DNA from: Cardinalis cardinalis
Taxonomy: Eukaryota; Chordata; Aves; Passeriformes; Cardinalidae
Reading direction: 5' to 3'
Assembly: GCA_014549065.1 (NCBI GenBank)
Contig: JACDOX010000004.1
Coordinates: 12,627,664 to 12,691,663 of the forward strand
DNA length: 64,000 nucleotides
In this document: piece by piece, positions 49,680 to 63,322 of the stretch
Layout: every line of letters starts with the position of its first letter
Numbering within the stretch: the stretch's first letter is position 1
Position numbers and translations under genes: made by a program
Notes under the pieces: generated by a model
Told to the model about the DNA's origin: nothing
The model's database searches: none
What the model saw: only the letters and a program-made list of their open reading frames with translations

Positions 49680-50330
49680 AAGGAGGCAACGATCCGTGCG
49701 GCAACGGCAGAGGTGGCANCCTCTGTCTGCGACAGCAGGACATCGCCTGGCTCGCGGATGAGCCCCTTCATTCTTTATTTCCATCATGCAAACGCCCTGG
49801 CAAGTAAGAGCAAAAGCTGGCACGTTCTGGAAATCCGCGGCTTCAGAAGCGCCGCCGCAGAGCAGGGCTCTGGGCTGTACCAGCCCAGGCGGCCCTGAGG
49901 CGGCTGAGGGGCAGCGGGATGGAAAACCCGCCGGCACCGGCTGCCCGGCCCAGGCCTTGCAAGTACTGTTAGCAACGCAGAGACGTAAATCTGCTTGGGG
50001 AAACGCACTCGAGGGGCAGCGCTTGGCTACGAGCAGCGGAAAAGGCCGAAGAGCCGTCAAAGCCGTACGGCGGGCGAGGGACGCGCGCCGCGGACGGCCG
50101 GGAGCCCGGCNNNNNNNNNNNNNNNNNNNNNNNNNNNNNNNNNNNNNNNNNNNNNNNNNNNNNNNNNNNNNNNNNNNNNNNNNNNNNNNNNNNNNNNNNN
50201 NNNNNNNNNNNNNNNNNNNNNNNNNNNNNNNNNNNNNNNNNNNNNNNNNNNNNNNNNNNNNNNNNNGCGCTCTTTATGGGAGGGAAAAAGAAAAAAAGCA
50301 GCTGTATGGGTTTTTTCCCAAGTGTCGGAT
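49680..50330. promoter_or_regulatory. CpG island interrupted by a gap; possible orphan promoter
   Basis: From about 49680 the sequence shifts from AT-rich to GC-rich with frequent CpG. The densest part (about 50040-50110) reads GGCGGGCGAGGGACGCGCGCC and on into the gap at 50111. GC content falls quickly after the gap. Such islands normally mark promoters. It starts about 5.8 kb after the RIMS1 polyadenylation site. KCNQ5 follows RIMS1 in mammals, but no KCNQ5 residues are seen on either flank. Long open frames on both strands are expected in GC-rich DNA and none is recognisable. Possible donor sites (GTAAGA at 49804 and 50395) would allow a plus-strand non-coding transcript, which is speculative. 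Confidence 0.6.
50111..50266. other. Assembly gap (156 N)
   Basis: A run of N in the most GC-rich place of the window, probably unsequenced GC-rich DNA. The true length may differ from 156. Confidence 0.98.
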
Positions 50331-53300
50331 GTTCTCTGGGTGTGCAGTGAAACCGGGTGTGTGATCACTGGCTGTGCCTGTCTGCTGGTTACACGTAAGA
50401 GCTCTCAAAACAGTCGAAAGTTCTGAAGGAGGAATCATAAAGCATACAAAGAAATAATGGTTATATTTAACAGTCCGCCCTGTTCCCTGATTCAGTAGTG
50501 ATTATGAACTCACTTAAATCAATGTAGTTCCTCTAAGGAGTGTTTAAAAAACACATTTTNCCCCATTCCTGCATTATTAGCAGTGGCTGCTCTGACAGAT
50601 TAATGTCAGGCTACGGTGTCGTTCAGTGACAAGGCTCATTTTGTTTTCCAAATGCTGCTTTTATTGTTAGACTGTGCTGTACCCTCGCTACACCTTCGTA
50701 AATTTCNGATTAAGCTGCAAGTCAGATACATCAGGAGAATTTCTTGTGACCAACAAAACTTTGCGCTGGAGTATTATTAAACTTCAATGATAACCTCTTT
50801 AAGGAGAAAAAAGNAGATACTACTGCTGACAACCAAAATTGTTTGAAAAGTCAGGTACTGCTTATCTAGCTGCTATCTAAGAAAGCTAAGTCAACAAGGG
50901 CATAAAACAAAAGATTTTGCTCAGTNAGAGGGGATAAAAAAGGAGGCTGGATTTGGGGAAACAAGGTCTAGTTTGACCTGAGCTGTAAAAAAGCACACCG
51001 CACCATGAAGGACCTGAAACATGGGACTGTTTTACATAGCACCATNTAGCTTAGCGTGGTCTTTAAGTTGCCAAATGAATGGATTAAAGTCTGCATGCCT
51101 TCAGCTCACCAACGTCCTCAAACAGTAAAAACAAATTCTTCTGGGATTTGGGCTCAGGCTGACCTGGCAAAGAGAACCTTCAGTTCAGCTGAAGGCCATC
51201 AGACAGTGCAACAGTGAAGGGGCCAAGCCCTAAGGCCAGTGCTGGAGCTTCTCTACACAAATCTCAGTGGACAACAACACAGGACCCTGGCTTAGGACTC
51301 TAACCCAGCTGTTGTGAATCTGAAAAGGGACCACAACTAAAAGAATGATGCTCAGCTTGTTATAACACTGAGAGTGAACAAGGAACAACATACTTTGCTA
51401 CCCCTCTGCTTGTTTAGCTTCAGCGACAGTGTTCTGTTAGATGGCAATGACAGAAGCGCTTACTTTTTATAAGTCCTTACTNTTCATGCTTTGGAAGATT
51501 CCAAGCATAAAAGTCTACAATTGTAAAACCTACTATTTCTCAAATTAGCTGGTGTGAAAGGGTAGCTGACTCGGTGTCAGTGTTGCACTAGGTCACAGGT
51601 CAAAACTTCATACACTTAACCCTGCATTTCCATCTTCTTGGAGCTCCCCTCTCCTGTGTAAGATGCAGGAGGTCAACAGAAAGTGTCCTTGGAATTTTTC
51701 CCCCAAGCTCCAGGAAAAGAGGCCATGCCAGGAGACATGGCCAATGTATCCTTATGTCCTGGCAATNTTTGGTTGCTGGAAAAGCTTCTCTAGTTAGCGA
51801 CTGGCAGAGCTTACAGCAGCCTTCAACCTGCTATAACATGCTCTGAAGTGAGGACTGCTGCAGGCAACACTAACTTCTTTTGAACTATGCTCCAGTCTGA
51901 TGTGCACATGTTGCCCTTCAGCAAGCTATCGCAATTGCAGGCAGAGAAGGGAGGGCCTTGCCTGCAAGCTACAGCCTCCAGTTGTGAAGCTCTCTTACTT
52001 CCTTGTGCATGGGGCTGGTGAAAGCCTGCCGAGTTGGCTTCACCTGGGTATGCGAGCAAGATTCAGCAGGACTTGTTCACAAAAGTTGACACCAGACCAA
52101 GCCCTTCAGATGCACATTCCTAAGCCCACTCCTCCCCTTTAGGGTATTTTATGGGAGCCACTCCCAGGTTTCCCCCTCACCTTAATTACCTTTTTGTAGG
52201 GATCAGCTCTGTGTGTGTGTGCATGCTAATGCTAGGAAGGGCTGTCAGTGTAGCTTTGCANCCCAATCTCTTCTATGATCCTTTGGCTTCAGGCTGCAGC
52301 TTTTTTTTCCCAGTGCTTAAATGCAACACGTGGATATTAGGCAAGGGCAAGAATTTGCTTTCTCTTGCACACAAAACAAGGAAATGTATTCTGCCTCACC
52401 ACAGCTGCCGCAACCACAGCTGCACTGCCGAACCAGATGCCCTTCCTGGCCTCTGCCCCTTCCCTTATTGCTGTTCCTCCTCTAGTGTCTAGACACCAGT
52501 CCCAGAGTGGGGACTGCAGAAGGTGGACAGAGGAGCCCTTGGTAAGTGAGCTGCAGCCATGTGCAGAGCACTAGAGATGAGAGCTGGCATGATCCCAGGC
52601 GAGTGTTGAACTGAAGGATGTACAAGGCAATCTGAGGGAACACCTCCTTGGAAGTACACTTAATAGGCTGGAGTTAATGGTCCTTGCCTTACAGCCCTTG
52701 TAAAGTCCCACTGGAAACTGACTATGGTAAGAGGGGCTAGGAGAGCAAAGACACAAATTGTTAGCTCCCAGCATGATTCAGAAGTATCCGTCCACATTAC
52801 TGGTGTGAGTCAGAGCCTAGAAAGATCTTTGTGATCTTTTAAGATAACTCAAAGAATTCCAACCCTTGACTAATAATTTCAGACATTAAATTGGTCTTGT
52901 CTCCAGATCTGAGCTAATTTTTGGCNGATGCAGAAGTCCCTGGATGAAGGTTAAACAGAGTGGCTGAACTTACCTTGTCATTGGCTTTCTTCTTGTTGGT
53001 TGGTTTCGTTTNGTTTCAGGTTTGGGCTTTTTAAATGCTTTTGTGGTGGGTTTTTTGTATCTTTTTGTGTTTCAAAAGATAGAAAAGAAGTGGAAATGCT
53101 AACGGGTATTTTGGCTTGTTCTGCTGTGTAGAGGGTTTCTGTGCCAGTTACCTAGGAAACTGCTGTAGGATTGAATTTGGATGGATGTGTTGTCAACTGC
53201 AAGTGAGTACAGTGGCTTTTCAAGAGATGGGGAAGAGTGTAAAATGCAGAGAAAATATAAATGCCTGTAATGTGATTCCTGGGTAAGATGGTGGTTCTAT

Positions 53301-55040
53301 CTTTTTGAGTGGCGTTTTGTAGGCGCCCTGACAGCCGCACAGAGGGATCGCAGATGGAGTGCACGGCCATGCCTTGGCACCTGAGCTTGAATGCCCTCAT
53401 GTTTGTAAGCTGGGGTAGCATTCATCTAAATGTCAAACCATGACTGCAGAAAATAGTACTAAAGTTGCTATTAAGCACTTTGCCCATTTTATTACAACAG
53501 AGTTATGATGATCAAAGAAATTACAGCCTTTCTAGAAATTTGGACTGCAGCACTGCAAAACCATTTGCAAAAAAAATAGAAATAAAAAGTACACTAAAAG
53601 ACATTTAATGATTGACATACTTTTAAAGGCTTATGCAATGAACAAAAATGTGACTGCAGAGCTTTTNCTGGAAATCATCGATAATTGTCCTTTTTTAATA
53701 CAGCAGCAAAACTATGGAAAAGCAAATAAGTGCTTCAGTCTGGGGGAATTCTACTGATGTCTGTTAGCTCTGCCATGATGGCTAAATCTGCAGGTGGTTA
53801 CTTATCTCACAGGAGCCACAACTTAGAATGGTCCATGGCTGAAAAAAAAAAATTAGCAAAACAGTGGGGATTACTTAGAATAGAACTCCCACAACTTCTC
53901 CTATTCCCTCCCGCATTCCAAAACACACACAGGATTAACATTTGGGCTTATACTGAGCACCAATTTCCTTGTATTTCTCCTACAATGTGCACTTCAAATG
54001 GCAAATGCAAACTCCTGGTAGTTTATTCATGTTATGACAGGTGTCATTAGTTGGCAGAGCTACATGTAATCTTCAAAGGTTTGGTTTCTTCCCCCACCCC
54101 CAAGCAGGTGAGCAAGTTTCAAGCCTGAAAAAGACAGGTTGTGCTGCTTGTTTTAGGTTAGGCCTGTGCACCAGGTAAGAAGAAGCATTGCCCTTGTTCA
54201 TCTGGCTAAAGCTCTGAGGCAGAGCCTGCTTCAGAGCCACTTTCCAAGGCCAGTTTGTCCCTATTCCCTGCAGCTGTGCACCCANCAGTGCGCTTGCATC
54301 CCCTGCATTTCTCTCTGCAGATGCTTGTCTCCTGCCAGGGGTCTAAAATGAATGCTGAACTTAGCAGGTCTAACTTCTGGTCTGACTCGGGTTGGGAGTG
54401 AGTGCTGCCCAGGCTGTACCTTCAGGGCAGGATCCCTTGGAGCTGAGGGTTGGATGATGGTCCCACCAGACATCTGGTCAGCCTCTATTGCAGTGCCACA
54501 TGTACATGACTAAGCCAGAGCACCTTGTGGGCATATCTGGACTCTGCCCCTGCCTGCATTGCTTACCAGGAGGCCAGGCTGTGCGGGCCCAGCTGCTGCT
54601 GTTGCTGTCAAAAAGAAGCTGTGGTATCTCCCATGTCTTATTAGCTGCTTATAAGAATATAGATGCCCCTGATCAGTATTTCTTCAACAACATCTTTAAC
54701 AATATTTACATTGTAAATTACTCAAAACCTATAAAACTGGGTGCTGATGGGCCTGGAGGTGGCTCCAGTTCATTCTGTTGCATCCAAGCTTTCCTTCTGG
54801 CCTCTGTCTTTGAAGATGGGCTGAAGTGATATCCAGAACTGGACTCCTTTCCTCCCTGCTCGAGCAGATGTGCATACAAACCTAAGTAGACTCCTCTATT
54901 TCAGGCCCATCTGTAACCTGTGTAATGAATAATGTACAATGAATTTGTGGTCTACATGTTTATTAAGTGACTCAGTATTTCCAGTGGAGATTTTGTGCTC
55001 ATGTTTTACTCACATCTCAAAACCCACTCACTCTTTTATT
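50331..55040. other. Intergenic DNA
   Basis: No supported gene. It is somewhat more GC-rich than the RIMS1 introns. It contains a short GT run near 52209 and a G/T-rich patch at about 52988-53081. Nothing else is recognised. Confidence 0.7.
52988..53081. repeat. G/T-rich low-complexity patch
   Basis: TTCTTCTTGTTGGTTGGTTT continuing into further GTTT/GGGTTTT units, similar in style to the tract at 11589-11690 but more decayed. Confidence 0.6.
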
Positions 55041-55086
55041 ATCCCCAACAGCAGTAGGTGATAATAAATTATACAACTGCAGATGA

Positions 55087-55700
55087 CGGTAACTATATCA
55101 ACAAACAAATTGTATCAATTTTCAGTGTGAGTTTAAAGCTTCGTTTACTGGTTGTGCAAACTCTGAAAAAGGAATTTGGGAACAGTGCTACTGTTATTAA
55201 ATGTTCTAACCGGGCTGTAATCCAAACTTTCCATAAGGCGTCTCTAAAGAAGATTTTTGCCTACTGTGTACCACTGCTTTTACATACGAGATTAGGGATT
55301 TATGTACGTAAGAGCAGCGAGAGAAATGTAACTTACAGAACAGTGACAGCTCTGTTTGTTACTCCATGGAAGGGCTGAAAGACAAAAGGCAGCAGTGGTG
55401 GATTTCAGAGCTAATCCCTCTCCACTGCATTCGTAGAAACACATTTGTTCTTTCTGAAAAACAAAGGCTTGTAGAAAAGCGTCAGTCAATCAACAGTGCA
55501 GCTACANTCTGTGTATTGAAGCAAGCTCGCATGCTCTCTAAATTAACCCGGATCCTATTTTAAGCTTAATAAGCTACTCAGTAATTTGTATGGCCGTGGA
55601 AAGATGTGAGCTTATGCCACAACAGCCGTTTCGAAACAGCCAAAAACTTGTGGCGAGAGATTGAAAATAACTACTTTTTCGGAAATTAGTTGTAGCCGTA
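55087..55700. promoter_or_regulatory. CpG-retaining single-copy block (candidate enhancer or conserved element)
   Basis: I count about 17 CpG dinucleotides over about 610 bp (roughly one per 36 bp) in sequence of only about 40% GC. The neighbouring intergenic and intronic DNA is far poorer in CpG. It shows no CR1 signature. A 106-codon open frame (55058-55378) lies over it but matches nothing I know. CpG retention suggests low germline methylation, constraint, or a younger insertion. It cannot be resolved from sequence alone. Confidence 0.35.
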
Positions 55701-58700
55701 TTTGGAAAGTTACAGTATCCATTCCAAAAGGAACAGAGACTGTTTGTTGAGAAACCCATATCTGTGTGATAATGGTACACTTCAATCACAGGAAAGAATG
55801 CTTGGTCAAATGTGAGAGTGGCTCACCATGGCATGTAGTGTATGCTTGTTTCAATTGAAAACTTTCAACTTTCAGTTGTTTATACTTGTAGGCTATGTGG
55901 GAAAATAGGCCTGGATCTCTGTCACTTGCCCGAGTGTTGCTTACCGTCTAGGTGCTGGATGGAGCATACAGGTGAGACAATAAATATGACTGAGACTTTC
56001 AGTGAGAGGAGACCATCCTGCAGGCTCTGAATTTCTCCACATAATGATCCTGATCCCTCTGGATCTGGGACAGGCTGAAGCGACTCAGAGCTGACTAAGC
56101 TGCTGCGTGACTAAGCCTCATGGACCTCACCAAACTCAATAACTAATACTTTTAACTGAGCTGCTGATCACCGTCCTGACATGCCAGCTGGGTTTTACAT
56201 GTTTCATTGCCCATAAATATGGTTAGGGCTGTCATGAACCTCTTCTGTCTGCTCCTTTTTGTAGTTGTTCCCAGGGATTGAGAAGAAGCCCTCTCACAGT
56301 GGAGCTGAGGTGGCTTCAGCTCAGAAAACTCTTGGAAAAGGGCCCTCAGAGAGACTGAACTTAATCCCCTCCCTTTAATTGCTATTGGGACCTGGCGAAA
56401 GTACATATTTGTAGTTAAGGTTGGCTGTTAAAGTCTTCTTGGAGCTTGGCACGATTAACTTTGTCACTGAGAACTTGAGGCCAGACCTTAGAGCATTTCC
56501 TCCTGCAACATGGTCAATGTTTGCATGAATAAAACCCATCACATATATGTCAGTTCGTGTTAATCTGATGATTCTCATCCATGTCCTATACGTTACTCTC
56601 CATGTTTTAAAACAGCTGTCACTGCCCACTGCACTGGCAGTGCCCAGTAATTGCTCCTCCAGCCAGCCCTTCCTCCTTAGATAACTTCTGTGTTCCCCTT
56701 GCTTTAAAATGTCTTCCAGCAGAGGAACAGGGCTCTTGTTACTGCCTGTCCCCCTCTCCAGCAAGAACAGTCTCAGAGGAGATTGCTTTGTGATTAATTT
56801 ACATGTCCTTGAATTGGGGGATGGGCGTTGGGGTACTTACAGCCAAGCCTGGATTAATTTACCTTTTTTCTTTATATCTGATTCTCTTATGGTATGAAAC
56901 TTCAGAAATTCACATTTAAGTGAACTACCTACATGTAAGTAAATTACCCTACATTGTATTAAAAAAACATAAAAATGATTATTTGGAACATTGTAGTATG
57001 TTAACCTTAATTTCATAACAATATGAAGGAGCCAAATACACAAACAAGGGGACCTGTTACTATTGTGGATGTAATTTTAAATAATCTTTTTTTTTGCCAC
57101 CCCTGGGTTTTTGGTCATATCATGCCCTCAGTTTATATGTATGTCCTTCATATCAGACCTTTTTTTTTCCTGACAGACTCCTCATTTGATCTGTCTCTTT
57201 ACATTTTGGATGCAAGAGAAGTGCTCAGAGGTATGGAAAGTTACTCTTCCCTATTACAATAATGATATGTAAATACATGTAACATCCTCAGCCCCCTCTG
57301 TAAATAGAGCTGGGCATGTTCCCCCTACCTTCCAAGGCTGCTGTTACTAAAACATCTCACACAAATGTAGACTCAGTTTGAACAGAAATGGCCTTCCTCA
57401 TTTGCTTTTGGGTGGAAAAGGAGCAGACTGGTGTTATGTACATAAAACCTGGTGAGACCACACCACCAAAACAAGCTTACAAAACAATTGAGAGAGCATC
57501 TTTGGAAGTATGCCTTTACTAGTACAGGAAAAAAGGTATCTTCTTAATCTAGGTTCACTAACCTGTTTTCAAAGAGTTGTGCATAGCAGGTTGTTTAGTT
57601 TTAACTTAGGTCAGCAGCTCAAGTTTGAAAGTTGTGAACGTGATACTTTAATCTGGANGAGAATGCTCAGTGCTCTGAGGAGGCAGGAGAGGTTCTGCAG
57701 GAGGGAGTTGTGGTGATAGGCTGCAGTATGCTCCCATGGGGTCCCAGGGAAGCAAAGCACTGCAAATTCTTCCTGCTGGATCTGTGGCCATGTTGCCCTA
57801 CCCTCCTGGGACAGGCTGGGAGCAGAGCTCAAACATCCCTTGGACAGGTAAGAGGCAGAGCGGCTGGCTCTGCAAAGCCATGCTCCTGTCCTGAAGTCAG
57901 CTAGCAAAGAGCAAAGCAGCCCAAGAGCCAGACTGGGCTGATATGTTACACCCACAGCCAGGCTAGGTGGCTTAACCACTACAGACTCGCTTTGCTACAA
58001 GAGTGAAGGCAGCAAGCTTTGGCATATCCATCCCTCTGGTGGGTAGTGCTGTGAAACCACACAGGACAAAACCCGCCTGAGATGAGAAGGACAATATCTG
58101 AGGGTTCAGAAATGCTCAATGTCACTCTTCCTAGAGAAGTGGTAACACCCCCGTTAGGTAATGGGGAAGTGCTTTTGGGAACTTCACCCTAAACTCTCTT
58201 GGAGTCCAGTTTTTAANGGAACAGTATTTCCCCTCTTGCTTCTTTGTCAGCTTTAAACTGCAAATATGGAATTTTAAGTGGTTTGGATATGGACCTGAGA
58301 AAATAGTCTTTCTTTGGAGTAAAATTTAGGGTATTCATTTAACTGCATTTACTTAAATACAGCTGAATTTTAGTCAAATAATTCTATTTATCAACCTCCA
58401 TCTGCATTATTAAGAAATTAAGGATAAAATAGTTTATGAATTAATTCTTAATCCCTGTCTGATTGGTCAAGCTCTGAGCAGGCAGGTTGGTAAAATCTCT
58501 GGCAAGCTGACCTGTGATAAATTCACCCCTGTCTGCTCCACAACAAAAGCACTCAGATCCCTCTTAAAATAGAAGGGGTTAAAAANATAATAGACTTCAA
58601 AATCAAGAGAGTGAAGATGTACTGTACTGCCGGCAAAGACTAAACGATGGCCACGCCACAGCAAAATGCTTTAATCTTAACATACAAGGTCAAAATCAGA

Positions 58701-61700
58701 ACATTAGCCCCACCACTGTACATCTTTTACTAGGAAAGTTTCCATTTCCTTCTTGACAAGTACAAATGTCTGTAACTGGCACTGTGAGTATGTGCCTTTT
58801 TTCAAGCCAACACTGTTTGTTAAATCCCTTTAAAAAAACTAAACCAGGAGTTAACTCCTTATTAACTTGAATTGGTGGNATCTTGATTCAAATAACTTCT
58901 TTATCACATTGCTTTCTCCAAGTGATTTTTCTTTTCAGCAACTTACATTTAAGTGACATGTTTTCTGACCAATGTGGCATATTTTGCATATAGTTTTTCC
59001 TAATTGGTACTTCAGACTGTGAGCAAATAATATTTATTTTCTTCCACATTCATTCGTCTTCAGGAAGATCTGGTTTTACAGCCAAGGTTTTTCCGACTNA
59101 AGTACTCTATTTCACTGTAATACGATCACGTTAGTGCCAAGATGTGTCAATTGCCTGAAAATATTGGTGTCTAAAGGGTTTGATTCCTATAATTAAATAC
59201 TGTGCAGATGGAGTTAAGGATTTATTTAGAATAACTGAATTTTTTCCTTCATCTTTCTCACTGTTGTTTTTCCCCATTGTGAAGTTTTGTGCCTATTTTG
59301 CTTTCCTGTTTTTGTTAAACCTGGGGGCCACAGAAACATTATTCAGTTGTGGGTCATCCACTCAGGAATGTTAGATAAAAATTTATGTGAATACCACTAT
59401 AAAGCTGATATTCATTTAAAATATTTTTTTAAGTATGTGGTAACAGATTTCAAATTAGTCTGGAATGAAGATAAAATAAATAAAAGTATTTTTGTGGATT
59501 TTTTTTTCNTTAGGTGACTAACTTCAAAGAGGATAATTTCATCAAGTATTTTGATGAAATAGTTCTTGTTTTCTGAATAGCAGGACTATACAAATCCCAG
59601 GATGTGCTAAGAGATGGATTGTCCTGGGAGTGGGACATGGTAGATTTTTTGCTGTAAGGCCCAGTATCTTTGGTAATAGATGACAGTCATCTCAGGAAAC
59701 TACCCAGGCTAAAGACCTATGGCTCTGACGTTGCCACTGAATGGAAGGCGATTGTTTAATTTCCAAAATGGCTTATCCTCGAATTTGCCATTTTGTCTTC
59801 ATAAATTTTGGGAAGAATATGTAGAACGTTGCCAAGAGCAACCACTACATCCTGAGGAATTGGAAACAAAATACAAGAAGAAAATAGAACAAATATTCCT
59901 TAAAGGAGATTACTGTACTGCATTCAGTGCCTTGTAAATAAGCACATTACAACTACCCTGGTTATCCCTCAGCAGGTAAATGCCCTGGAGCATTAAATGT
60001 CAGCTACAGTTAAATTACATACTCAATGTCCCTTCCAAAATCAATCTGTGCTAACACTGTTTAGGGGCAGGCAGTGTCAACAGAGCGCTGCCCACTTTGC
60101 TCCTTCTCCTCTACTCCATCAGACAGTGGAGGAAATTTCCTGACATCTGCAAAGGATTCTTCTCTTCCCAAAGTGATAATGTATTTCCCTTTGATCTCCT
60201 TCCCTCTGGGGCCATACAGCTGGCATTGGGTAGAAATGGGTAAGCGGGGAGGCTCCTGTAATCATGGCTCACTAACGTCTTCTACAAATGTCGTGGCTTG
60301 GGTCAAATGTAGCCAGGAGTCCCTGACACAAAAGGTGGGGATGTGTGATTTAATCTGCAGTCCTATGTAACTGATGTAAATTTCAGTGAGGACCTGAAAT
60401 AGTCATCAAACATGGAGGAAAACTCACGTATACACATTGACCTGGGACAGAAGGATGAACAGTCATCCAGAAAATAATTCAAAGATTCAAACTGCTGCTG
60501 TTCTCAGCTGTCTACTCAGCTGACCCCTGTAGCTTTCTGAGTCAGTAGGAGCAGTGCAAAAGAGAGGCATGTAGTACAGTGCTGTCAAGTATTTTAATAA
60601 ATGGCCTTATTGGGGATGAAAGACTGAGAGATGGCTCCTACCCAGTATTATGACTGGACCCACCTGATTGTCCTTCCAGATGACAAATTACTGTTTCTGT
60701 ATCGAGAAATCAATTTATTACTCACTTACAAACTCTGCTACATTTGAGATGATTTGGTTCTGTGTTTTGCTCTTCAGGCTCATCCCTATTAAAAAAAAAT
60801 CCAGAATTATTTTCCCATACTTGGAAAGCTATATGGGCTGACGCTTCCAGACTCTCTCCCCAGAGCAAGTTCTCTGAATTCATACAGCTCAAATGACCTT
60901 TCCAGTTCACCGAAGTGACTAAGATTCCCAGCAGTAGTGCAAACTTTGCAATTGGAAGATTCATCTGTACATGAATGCATATTTATACACAGATCTGTAC
61001 ATATACTATACACACTCACATATACAAAATATGTCTATGTGTATGTATAAAAATACTGCTTGGAATTTCAGCTCTCATGTTTCTAAGCTCTGTGTCTATA
61101 TAAGTTATGGAAATTCTGGCAGAACTNAGAAAGTGACAAGCATATTTTACATTCACACAGCTCATCTGTTGAAGCATGATTTTAAGAGGCCCGAGCTATT
61201 TAAACACTTACTGTAAAACGAATGAGTAAATGGGTTTCTGGATTAGGATTTTATTCAGGTTGTAAATTTTTAGAGACTGGGACTGTTTGCCTGATTTTGT
61301 ACACAGGCAATAGATTTTGGTCCCTAGGAGGTGTCTCTGATGGAATAATTATAACCATTCCAAGAACTGAGAAAATGTACTGAAAATTACTATACTATTT
61401 ATTTTCCAGTTCAATTTGCTGAAATTTTCCAGACAGTTCTTCAAATAATAAAGCAACAGCAAATACCTTTTTAAAAATAGTAATTCTCCTTTGATAGCCT
61501 TCTTTGNCAAATTCTTGAAATAAACCATCCAATGCCTCAGGGCAGAGAAAACTATAGGTTCCATTATCAGATTCAGGTTTTACTGCTTTTAACAGGCTAA
61601 GTGGCAAGAAATATTTCAAGACAAAACCCCATCCAATCTAGCCAATACAATCTTCCTCAAATTGTTGATAACATTTGATAAAACTCTTGTTTTGTTTTGG

Positions 61701-63127
61701 GTGAATGAGTATCTCTAAGGGGTCTTTCAGCATGTGCCTCTTGTTGAACACTTTGGGACACTGCTCAGTTCAAGAATGGCAAACCTGAAGTTGAATGTCT
61801 TTAAATCTNTAGGTCTTGAAACTCTGAGCATAACAGAGAAGGCAGGTCAATGTAGTCAGTGGAGCCTAAAGCTCACCAGCCATGGGAGATGACATCCAGC
61901 TGTCTAGGGAGTTGAAGTCACTAAAGATACTACAGACACCCACCCAGTATAAGGCTGGCAGATCTGATGTGAGATGCAGGAGAGACCATGTGGCATATCC
62001 CATTGTGCTTAAATCAACATAACTGAAGCCCAGCTGTAGCCATGAGCCAAGACATGCTCCACCGCTCTGCTGGATAAGAGCTTTATTCTGTTGCCTGTAC
62101 GTGTCATTTCAAAGCAGTTGAAGANCCTTAGGGTAGCCCAGACATTGGTAAGAGGCTGGCAGATGTGACCCTTGCCTTTCTGGAAGAGCAGCTGGAACAG
62201 CCAGCTCGTATTAGGAGGGCATTTCAGTTGCCCATCAGTGACGTGTTGAACTGCTCCCTCGATCTCATGGCAGTGGAGGGAGTTGAGACCCCAGTACATC
62301 TACAGAAGCCTTCAATTATCCAAGTGGCCTCACAGCCCTTTCTGTNCCAGTCTGAAGTTTTCCAGTAATGTTTATGCAGCTAGTTCTTTCTTATACTATT
62401 TATCCACCCGCTGCCCTGCATTCTCTCTCCTGTGTATATGTACTTTGGCTTGAGTATTTTGCCTGGACATTTTTAGACTTACCCAGCATCTTCTCTGCTG
62501 GCTCACACACTCAGTCCATAAACTTTCTTTGCTGCCAACCAGCTTCCCATCAGAAACTTTCCACATGGCTCCCAGGCAAGGCATGAGGAGCATTCTTCCT
62601 CCCATCCCACTTCTCATCCTTGGGGAAGACCAGAAGCTGGAAAGCCACAGAGGCAGGAGCCGGAGATACCACCACATTCTCTGACAGCCATTCTTTGCTG
62701 GGCAAAGGACATCAGAACAACTTCAGCTGTCTTTCTGGCAATAATCTCATACAACGTATAAAACGCAAGAGGTTTGGATTTGTTTTTGGGGAAAACCATA
62801 GATACAGTTTCTTGTAAAATATAAGATATATATTGTACTTAAAGAGATCTTTAAATAATTCTTGGCATTTATTTCCCAGGGAATTAAAAACTTATTAAAT
62901 TGGTATTACTGGCCAGGTCAAGCTGGGCTAAAAATTATTTGAGGGACTGAAATATACTTACAAAATTCTGTCGCTTTACATCTACATGTCTATATATTTA
63001 TTCAAGTGTCTGTCACATTGCCATTGAGGCAGCAGTCAGTAAGTTTGAGCTCTGCAGTTGAATTCCCTGGAGAGATTAATTCTAGCAATAACCCAAAGAG
63101 GAAATAGAGACAGCAGTTAGCTGTGGC
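55701..63127. other. Intergenic DNA
   Basis: No supported gene or repeat family. It contains a small perfect hairpin (59536-59560), an orphan open frame (59719-59937) and TA/CA-rich patches near 61000-61050. Confidence 0.7.
59536..59560. repeat. Small perfect hairpin (10-bp stem, 5-base loop)
   Basis: ATTTCATCAA, loop GTATT, then TTGATGAAAT. It is seen directly. Stems this short arise by chance in AT-rich DNA. Confidence 0.75.
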
Positions 63128-63222
<95 letters not shown>

Positions 63223-63229
63223 NNNNNGA

Positions 63230-63321
<92 letters not shown>

Positions 63322-63322
63322 A
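63128..63322. repeat. AAAG microsatellite, about 48 units, with a 5-N break
   Basis: Uninterrupted AAAG units run on both sides of NNNNN (63223-63227). The break probably marks a collapsed or unresolved repeat, so the real array may be longer. Both strands give lysine/arginine/glutamate or Phe/Leu/Ser open frames that are not genes. Confidence 0.98.

Noticed and set aside
49539..50060. 173-codon minus-strand open frame in the CpG island
   Set aside because: GC-rich DNA has few stop codons. The sequence shows no family motif and an equally long frame exists on the other strand.
49786..50364. 192-codon plus-strand open frame
   Set aside because: A quarter of it is the N gap, and the rest is low-complexity Ala/Gly/Arg without any recognised domain. 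It is not KCNQ5 as far as I can tell.
56375..56764. 129-codon minus-strand open frame
   Set aside because: No recognised family, no splice context, and the length is within chance for 20 kb of intergenic DNA.
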